Shown here: positions 49,813 through 63,567 of the stretch, piece by piece
How the letters are laid out: every line of letters starts with the position of its first letter
Numbering within the stretch: the stretch's first letter is position 1
Assembly (NCBI GenBank): GCA_046727855.1
Contig: JBKPDL010000027.1
Location: forward strand, 1 to 63,567
Source: DASPWV01 sp046727855
GTDB lineage: Bacteria > Acidobacteriota > Vicinamibacteria > Vicinamibacterales > UBA2999
DNA: 63,567 bases
Direction: 5' to 3'
Program-made: the position numbers and the translations under genes
The notes under the pieces: model-generated
The model's input: the letters and a program-made list of their open reading frames with translations, nothing else
What the model was told of the DNA's origin: nothing
Database searches by the model: none

Positions 49813-49906
49813 CAAATCTCCAAATCTCCAAATCCAAAGATTGGCAAATCGCCAAATCTCCAAATCACCTCCAAATCACCAGATCGCCAAATCTCCAGAT
49901 TCGGAG
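49813..49906 (-). repeat. AAATC-type repeat downstream of rpoC
   Basis: Words CAAATCTCC and CAAATCCAAAGATTGG lead to the core CAAATCACCTCCAAATCACC and the end CTCCAGATTCGGAGATC, ending 2 bp from the rpoC stop. It lies between rpoC and its terminator. Confidence 0.88.
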
Positions 49907-49907
49907 A

Positions 49908-58417
<8,510 letters not shown>

Positions 58418-58477
58418 TCTGGTGACCTCGAAGATTCAGCGCGAGCCGGAACCTGCCTCGCAAGACGGTTCCTCGGC

Positions 58478-58612
58478 TGTCAGGTATCAGGTATCAGGTT
58501 CCGGATATCAGGAGGCTTCAGGTAGCGGGTAGCAGGTCGGAGCATTAACCTCTCGCCAACCTGATACCTCTTGATACCTGATACCTGACATCTGAAACCT
58601 GACACCTACAGG
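58478..58612. repeat. Inverted CAGGTAT word array between rpoB and rplL
   Basis: The left arm has TCAGGTATCAGGTATCAGGT and weaker words (58478-58537), and the right arm CCTGATACCTCTTGATACC TGATACCTG words (58558-58608), so it forms a long imperfect hairpin. The spacer to 58690 also holds a GTAGCGCGGGC...GCCCGCCGCGCTAC pair, so the rpoB-rplL gap contains only repeats. Confidence 0.85.
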
Positions 58613-58690
58613 TAGCGCGGGCAGCGACCGCCTGCGCCAAGGCTGCGGCGAGTCTCGCCGAAGCTTTAGCGGAGGCGTAAGCCCGCCGCG

Positions 58691-59089
58691 CTACTTCACC
58701 TCCACCTTTGCGCCCGCGTCTTCGAACTTCTTCTTGATCTGCTCGGCTTCGTCCTTGGTCACGCTTTCCTTGATCGGCTTGGGCGCGCCTTCGACGAGGT
58801 CCTTGGCTTCCTTGAGGCCAAGGCTGGTGACTTCACGAACGACCTTGATCACGTTGATCTTGTTGCTGCCGATTTCGGTCAGCGTCACAGTGAACTCGGT
58901 CTTCTCCTCGGCCGGAGCTGCCACGCCGCCCGCACCAGGGGCGCCGCCCATCATCGGCATTGCCATCGGCATGGCTGCCGCGGCCGACACGCCGAGCTCG
59001 GTCTCGAGCGCCTTGACGAGATTGCTGAGTTCGAGAACGCTGATGCCCTTGATGTAATCAACGACCTGCTGTTGTGTGAGATCTGCCAT
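58691..59089 (-). CDS. rplL: 50S ribosomal protein L7/L12
   Basis: Stalk protein of 132 residues, with a GGGAGCAG ribosome-binding site. The N-terminal dimerisation domain QQVVDYIKGISVLELSNLVK ALETE is followed by a Met/Ala/Gly/Pro hinge (MPMAMPMMGGAPGAGGVAAP) and the C-terminal factor-binding domain EKTEFTVTLTEIGSNKINVI KVVREVTSLGLKEAKDLVEG, ending KKKFEDAGAKVEVK. It binds L10 in several copies and recruits translational GTPases. Between it and rplJ stands a GTTCTT-word spacer. Confidence 0.99.
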   Translation of the reverse strand: MADLTQQQVVDYIKGISVLELSNLVKALETELGVSAAAAMPMAMPMMGGAPGAGGVAAPAEEKTEFTVTLTEIGSNKINVIKVVREVTSLGLKEAKDLVEGAPKPIKESVTKDEAEQIKKKFEDAGAKVEVK

Positions 59090-59103
59090 TTCTGCTCCCT
59101 GTG

Positions 59104-59171
59104 CGAACTAAGAACGAAGAACTAAGAACGACGAACTAAAGAACACAACGAAGAACCAAGAACCTGGAACG
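59104..59171. repeat. GTTCTTA/GTTCTTC word array between rplL and rplJ
   Basis: On the plus strand, repeats AAGAACGAAGAACTAAGAAC and ACGAACTAAAGAAC with seven- to nine-base spacing. Near the end AACCTGGAACGTTAGGTTCC also forms a hairpin that includes the rplJ stop. Confidence 0.85.
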
Positions 59172-59714
59172 TTAGGTTCCTTGTTCTTCGCCCTCGGACC
59201 GCTTCTTTTCTGCCTGCACGAGCACGCTCATGAGATCCCGCGGCAGGGCATTGAGCACCCGCACCAGGTTCACCATTGGCGCCTGCAGAAGGAAGAGCAA
59301 CTTCGCGTACAACTCCGGCTTGCCAGGCAGGTTCGCGAGATCCGTGACCTGCGCGGGATTGATGGCCTGGCCCTGCACCACCGCCGCTTTGATCTGCAGC
59401 GTCGGTGCAGTCTTCATGAAGGTCGTCAGCGTTTTCGCGAGCGCCACCGGATCGTCTTCGGTGTACGCAATCGCCATCGTCCCTTCGAACATCGCGGTGA
59501 GCGATTCGTAATCGGTGCCCTTGAGCGCACGCTTTGCCAGCGTGTTCTTCACCACCTTGTAGCCCGCACGCGCTTTGCGCAGCTGCGAACGGAGCTCGGT
59601 GGCCTGCGGGACGTTGATGCCCTTGTAGTCGATCAGGATGGCCGCGTCGGCGCCCTGAAAGACTCCTTCGAGCATCTGGAGTTCGGCTTCTTTATCAGCT
59701 CTGGTTACAGCCAC
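59172..59714 (-). CDS. rplJ: 50S ribosomal protein L10
   Basis: Stalk-base protein L10 (180 aa). It starts MAVTRADKEAELQMLEGVFQ and includes FQGADAAILIDYKGINVPQA TELRSQLRKAR, VVKNTLAKRALKGTDYESLT, and the end helices NLPGKPELYAKLLFLLQAPM VNLVRVLNALPRDLMSVLVQ that bind L7/L12. The last part EKKRSEGEEQGT is a low-complexity tail. Translation is tied to rplA through a 12-bp spacer, as in most bacteria, where L10-L12 can repress this operon through the rplJ leader; I cannot identify the leader fold. Confidence 0.98.
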   Translation of the reverse strand: MAVTRADKEAELQMLEGVFQGADAAILIDYKGINVPQATELRSQLRKARAGYKVVKNTLAKRALKGTDYESLTAMFEGTMAIAYTEDDPVALAKTLTTFMKTAPTLQIKAAVVQGQAINPAQVTDLANLPGKPELYAKLLFLLQAPMVNLVRVLNALPRDLMSVLVQAEKKRSEGEEQGT

Positions 59715-59726
59715 TGGTCCGATCTC

Positions 59727-60431
59727 CTATCGTCGCGCCGCGGTTTCGACGCGGGTCTCATCGATCTTCACGCCCGGCCCCATGGTCGAGGAGACCGTGA
59801 TGCTGCGCAGGTATTTGCCCTTTGCAGCGGCCGGCTTCGCCTTGACGATGCTGTCGAGGAGCGCGGCGGCGTTGGCGATCAGGTTTTGCGAAGGGAAGGA
59901 CGTCTTCCCCACCGGGGCATGGACGATGCCGGTCTTGTCGACGCGGAACTCGACCTTGCCCGCTTTGATTTCGCTCACCGCCTGTGCGACGTTCGGCGTG
60001 ACGGTGCCCGTTTTCGGGTTGGGCATGAGGCCGCGCGGGCCGAGCACTTTCCCGAGCTTGCCCACCACGCGCATCATGTCCGGCGTTGCGACGACGGCCT
60101 CGAAATCGAGCCAGCCGCCGGCGATCCTGTCCACGAGTTCCTCACCGCCCACGTGATCGGCGCCGGCATCGGAGGCTTCCTTCTGCTTGTCGGGCGAGGC
60201 AATCACGAGCACCCGCTTCGACTTGCCGAGACCGTGCGGCAGCACTACCGTGCCGCGCACCATCTGATCGGCATGCTTCGGATCAACACCAAGGCGAATC
60301 GATAACGCGACGGTTTCGTCGAATTTCGCGAACTTCACTTTCTGCACGAGCGGCAGTGCTTCTTCGAGCGCGTACGGCTTGTCGCCGACCTGCTGTCGTG
60401 CTGCCGTGTATTTCTTGCCGTGTCTCTTCAT
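59727..60431 (-). CDS. rplA: 50S ribosomal protein L1
   Basis: The 234-residue L1 protein begins MKRHGKKYTAARQQVGDKPY, then KFDETVALSIRLGVDPKHAD QMVRGTVVLPHGLGKSKRVL, EELVDRIAGGWLDFEAVVAT PDMMRVVGKLGKVLGPRGLM (the rRNA-binding loop) and the C-terminal KYLRSITVSSTMGPGVKIDE. It forms the L1 stalk with 23S rRNA and can regulate the rplKA mRNA. An unusual spacer with seven GTTCAAA copies separates it from rplK. Confidence 0.98.
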   Translation of the reverse strand: MKRHGKKYTAARQQVGDKPYALEEALPLVQKVKFAKFDETVALSIRLGVDPKHADQMVRGTVVLPHGLGKSKRVLVIASPDKQKEASDAGADHVGGEELVDRIAGGWLDFEAVVATPDMMRVVGKLGKVLGPRGLMPNPKTGTVTPNVAQAVSEIKAGKVEFRVDKTGIVHAPVGKTSFPSQNLIANAAALLDSIVKAKPAAAKGKYLRSITVSSTMGPGVKIDETRVETAARR

Positions 60432-60494
60432 TTGACTCCTTAGTGGTTATGTCGGCGCTCGCTACGCTCGCGCCTCCCACTCACTTCGCTGTCA

Positions 60495-60569
60495 GTTCAA
60501 AGTTCAAAGTTCAAAGTTCAAAGTTCAAAGTTCAAAGTTCAAACCGCGTTCACGCTTTCAACTTTGAAC
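60495..60569. repeat. Seven perfect GTTCAAA repeats between rplK and rplA, plus inverted copy
   Basis: GTTCAAA is repeated seven times without a break from 60495 to 60543. After a short spacer, CAACTTTGAAC (60560-60570) provides the inverted partner TTTGAAC. A shorter version of the same word is at 62338. Confidence 0.95.
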
Positions 60570-60576
60570 TAACTCC

Positions 60577-61002
60577 CTACCCCACTACATCAATTCCCAT
60601 CGACCGTGCAGTACCTGCGACGGTCTTGATCGCGGTTTCGAGCGAACCTGCGTTCAGGTCCGGCATCTTCAACTTGGCGATCTCTTCCACCTGCTTCGCG
60701 GTAACCGTGCCGACCTTGTTCTTGTTCGGCTCCGCCGATCCCTTGGCGAGGTTCGCGGCGCGCTTGAGCAGCACCGACGCGGGCGGCGTCTTGGTGATGA
60801 AGGTGTAAGAGCGATCGCTGTACACGGTCACGACGACGGGGATAATGAGACCCTCTTCTTTAGCGGTCTTCGCATTGAAGGCCTTGCAGAAGTCCATGAT
60901 GTTCACGCCGTGCGGACCGAGCGCGGTGCCGACGGGCGGCGCCGGCGTGGCTTTGCCCGCAGGGATCTGGAGCTTCACGAGTGCTTGAACTTTCTTAGCC
61001 AT
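60577..61002 (-). CDS. rplK: 50S ribosomal protein L11
   Basis: L11 of 141 residues: MAKKVQALVKLQIPAGKATP APPVGTALGPHGVNIMDFCK AFNAKT, with the Pro-rich linker loop that binds thiostrepton-type drugs, then YSDRSYTFITKTPPASVLLK and the rRNA-binding C-terminus KVGTVTAKQVEEIAKLKMPD LNAGSLETAIKTVAGTARSM GI. It belongs to the GTPase-associated centre. The spacing to nusG (155 bp) holds three hairpin units. Confidence 0.99.
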   Translation of the reverse strand: MAKKVQALVKLQIPAGKATPAPPVGTALGPHGVNIMDFCKAFNAKTAKEEGLIIPVVVTVYSDRSYTFITKTPPASVLLKRAANLAKGSAEPNKNKVGTVTAKQVEEIAKLKMPDLNAGSLETAIKTVAGTARSMGIDVVG

Positions 61003-61010
61003 GATGTCCT

Positions 61011-61156
61011 CGCGGACCTAAAGGTCCGCGCTACGTACTCTCAGAAACGCCCACCTAAAGGTCCGCGCCACGTTACTCTCAGAAACGCCGACCTAAGGTT
61101 CGCGCGACAAAACATCAAAAAAGGGCGACCGTGTAGCGCGGGCCTTCAGGCCCGCG
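61011..61156. repeat. Three hairpin units between nusG and rplK
   Basis: CGCGGACC-TAAA-GGTCCGCG (61011-61030), then a copy with ACCTAAAGGTCCGCGCC and the joining words TACTCTCAGAAACGCC, then ACCTAAGGTTCGCGC; the last hairpin is GCGCGGGCC-TTCA-GGCCCGCG (61136-61156) just after the nusG stop. Stem-TTTA/TTCA-stem layouts like that at 31659 are common to all. Confidence 0.8.
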
Positions 61157-61157
61157 A

Positions 61158-61703
61158 TCACAATTTTTCGACCTGTAAGAAATCCAATTCCACCGGCGTT
61201 GAGCGGCCGAAGATCGTCACCATCACCTTCAACGTGTTCTTGTCGGTGTTCACTTCGTCGACGACACCGTTGAAGCCGGCGAACGGGCCTTCGTTGATCC
61301 GGACCTGATCGCCTTTGTCGAACGTGTACTTCGGTTTCGGCTTTTCCGCCGCCGTACGCACCTGCAATAGAATCTGCTCAACTTCGTCTTTCGTGAGCGG
61401 CGTCGGTTTCGCACCTGCGACGACAAAACCCGTGACCTTCGGCGTGTTCTTCACCACATGCCACGCGTTGTCGGTCATGTTCATCTCGACGAGGATGTAG
61501 CCGGGGAAGAAGCGCTTCGAGGACACCACTTTCTTGCCCGAGCGCATCTCGACTACGTCTTCGGTCGGAATCAGCACTTCGCCGATCTCGTCCTGCAGTC
61601 CGTAGGCCTGCACGCGCTGCTGGAGCGACTCGGCCACCTTCTTCTCGAATCCCGAGTAGGTGTGGACGATGTACCAGTTCTTCGTGCTGACGTCGGTGCT
61701 CAT
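61158..61703 (-). CDS. nusG: Transcription termination/antitermination protein NusG
   Basis: I use the ATG at 61703 (MSTDVSTKNWYIVHTYSGFE KKVAESLQQRV); the ATG overlaps the secE stop by one base (TAATG). The 181 residues comprise the NGN domain with VLIPTEDVVEMRSGKKVVSS KRFFPGYILVEMNMTDNAWH and the KOW domain KGDQVRINEGPFAGFNGVVD EVNTDKNTLKVMVTIFGRST. It couples RNA polymerase to Rho or the ribosome. The open frame runs further upstream through secE, so only the length of the protein fixes the start. Confidence 0.98.
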   Translation of the reverse strand: MSTDVSTKNWYIVHTYSGFEKKVAESLQQRVQAYGLQDEIGEVLIPTEDVVEMRSGKKVVSSKRFFPGYILVEMNMTDNAWHVVKNTPKVTGFVVAGAKPTPLTKDEVEQILLQVRTAAEKPKPKYTFDKGDQVRINEGPFAGFNGVVDEVNTDKNTLKVMVTIFGRSTPVELDFLQVEKL

Positions 61704-61966
61704 TACGCCGCTCCGAACCGCTGGAAGATCCGCTGCACGGCAGTGCTGAGCAGAAGATCCACGCCAAACAGATACAGCCCGAAGAACACCGACGTCAGGA
61801 TCACGACCACGGTCGTGGCGTAGACCTCTTTCCGCGAGGGCCACGTCACACGCTTCATCTCGTTGCGGACTTCAATGAGGAACTGCCGGCTTCGCTGCCA
61901 CCAACCCAAAGGGGCGCGCAATCCAGTGTTCTCGTCGCCGCCGTCGTAGTTTTCGATCTTCGCCAT
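61703..61966 (-). CDS. secE: Preprotein translocase subunit SecE
   Basis: The 87-residue protein has the single SecE membrane helix TTVVVILTSVFFGLYLFGVD and the preceding amphipathic helix with EVRNEMKRVTWPSRKEVYA, which is the SecE consensus (M-x-x-V-x-W-P-x-R). The N-terminal 25 residues (KIENYDGGDENTGLRAPLGW) are polar. It clamps SecY in the inner membrane. It overlaps nusG by one base and follows tRNA-Trp by about 60 bp. Confidence 0.97.
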   Translation of the reverse strand: MAKIENYDGGDENTGLRAPLGWWQRSRQFLIEVRNEMKRVTWPSRKEVYATTVVVILTSVFFGLYLFGVDLLLSTAVQRIFQRFGAA

Positions 61967-62026
61967 CTTCGTCTTCTTCGCTGACTTCGCACTCTTCGCT
62001 GAAGGTGCAACCTTCAGCGAAGTAGC

Positions 62027-62102
62027 TGGCAGGCCAGGAGGGTCTCGAACCCCCAGCCCCCGGTTTTGGAGACCGGTGCTCTACCATTTGAGCTACTGGC
62101 CT
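62027..62102 (-). tRNA. tRNA-Trp (CCA)
   Basis: On the minus strand the 76 bases start AGGCCAGTAGCTCAAATGG and end with CTGGCCT, G73 and an encoded CCA. The acceptor stem AGGCCAG/CTGGCCT pairs fully. The anticodon arm ACCGGTCTCCAAAACCGGG shows CCA flanked by CT and AA, so the tRNA reads UGG. The T arm GGGGGTTCGAGACCC is normal. It sits between rpmG and secE, its usual place. Confidence 0.98.
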
Positions 62103-62124
62103 AGCATTCGGGCCGCCGGGAAAG

Positions 62125-62149
62125 GGGAAAAGGGGTCAGACCCTTTTCC
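62125..62149. repeat. AAAAGGGGTCAGACCC palindrome
   Basis: GGAAAAGGGGTCAGACCCTTTTCC, between tRNA-Trp and rpmG. It is the third copy of the palindrome seen at 16502 and 43299, here inside a core operon. Confidence 0.8.
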
Positions 62150-62172
62150 CACCTCTTTTTCCCCTTTTCTCG

Positions 62173-62322
62173 CTACTTCTGCTCCTTATGCGGCGTGTGC
62201 TTTTTGCAGAAGGGGCAGTACTTGCTGAACTCCAGCCGTTCTGTCGTCTTCTTCTTGTTCTTCGTCGTGCTGTAGTTGCGACGTTTGCACTCGCCGCACG
62301 CCAATTGAATGATGTCTCTCAC
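62173..62322 (-). CDS. rpmG: 50S ribosomal protein L33
   Basis: A GTG at 62322 opens a 49-residue protein: MRDIIQLACGECKRRNYSTT KNKKKTTERLEFSKYCPFCK, ending KHTPHKEQK. Four cysteines, C9-x-x-C12 and C36-x-x-C39, mark the zinc-binding (C+) form of L33. It is too short for common ORF cut-offs. The position between tuf and tRNA-Trp is standard. Confidence 0.95.
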   Translation of the reverse strand: MRDIIQLACGECKRRNYSTTKNKKKTTERLEFSKYCPFCKKHTPHKEQK

Positions 62323-62337
62323 GGCTGCATTCCTGTC

Positions 62338-62416
62338 AGTTCAAAGTTCGAGGTTCAAAGTTCAAAGTGAAGTTCAACGTTGGAAAGATTGGTGAGTTCC
62401 CAACTTTGAACTTGTC
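62338..62416. repeat. Inverted GTTCAAA word array between tuf and rpmG
   Basis: The words GTTCAAAGTTCGAGGTTCAA then AGTTCAAAG are followed by an inverted CAACTTTGAACTTG, ending next to the tuf stop. The word is the same as at 60495 but with fewer and less perfect copies. Confidence 0.88.
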
Positions 62417-62417
62417 A

Positions 62418-63567
<1,150 letters not shown>

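Noticed and set aside
15228..49906. CRISPR-like interpretation of the AAATC arrays
   Set aside because: Words are 8-9 bp, variable and without unique spacers of constant length; no cas genes are present.

Overview
The window (about 63.6 kb, GC-rich) most likely comes from a soil member of the Acidobacteriota, probably class Vicinamibacteria. This is inferred from gene content and repeat style, not from a marker-gene tree. Supporting signs are the minus-strand order tuf, rpmG, tRNA-Trp, secE, nusG, rplK, rplA, rplJ, rplL, rpoB, rpoC, a DUF1553/DUF1501 secreted cytochrome pair, many small secreted or Tat-exported enzymes, and intergenic spaces full of short inverted word repeats. Planctomycetes share the DUF1553/DUF1501 pair, so the phylum call is good but not certain.

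Region 1-15 kb: a truncated DUF4440 gene at the left edge, a methyltransferase, two GNAT acetyltransferases, a class C-type serine hydrolase, a Tat-exported substrate-binding-like protein, and a minus-strand run (12.5 to 5.6 kb) of a c-type-cytochrome/DUF1549/DUF1553 protein, a DUF1501 protein and two further secreted proteins. Then come an ECF sigma factor overlapping a small membrane partner by 4 bp and a small membrane protein.

Region 15-32 kb: mostly single accessory genes: DUF3291, an orphan receiver, a methyltransferase, DUF1801, an MHS-type MFS transporter, a subclass B3 metallo-beta-lactamase with a Gln in the first zinc-ligand position, an SDR, DUF421, a double-BON protein, CsbD, GNATs, a PQQ-like propeller and YihY/BrkB. 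Several broken genes lie between them: a twice frameshifted DUF4440 gene, a frameshifted N-terminally truncated AAC(6')-like gene and a SPOR-domain remnant.

Region 32-49.8 kb: a BBE-type flavoprotein, a ModA-like binding protein with a read-through tail, a penicillin-acylase-family enzyme, an epoxide-hydrolase-like enzyme, NUDIX, nitroreductase, PD40 propeller, VOC, an aldo/keto reductase and YciI-like genes. Decayed genes are again frequent (Ser/Thr kinase, multicopper oxidase, vanadium haloperoxidase, TolB/FN3 remnants).

Region 49.9-63.6 kb: the transcription/translation core operon on the minus strand, intact, with one tRNA. Two things stand out: RpoB carries an inserted module with eight cysteines (two predicted zinc ribbons), and nearly every longer spacer of this operon holds a different tandem 7-bp word array, often followed by its inverted complement. 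The accessory part is punctuated by at least four further repeat families. No CRISPR array, prophage, transposase or integrase was seen.
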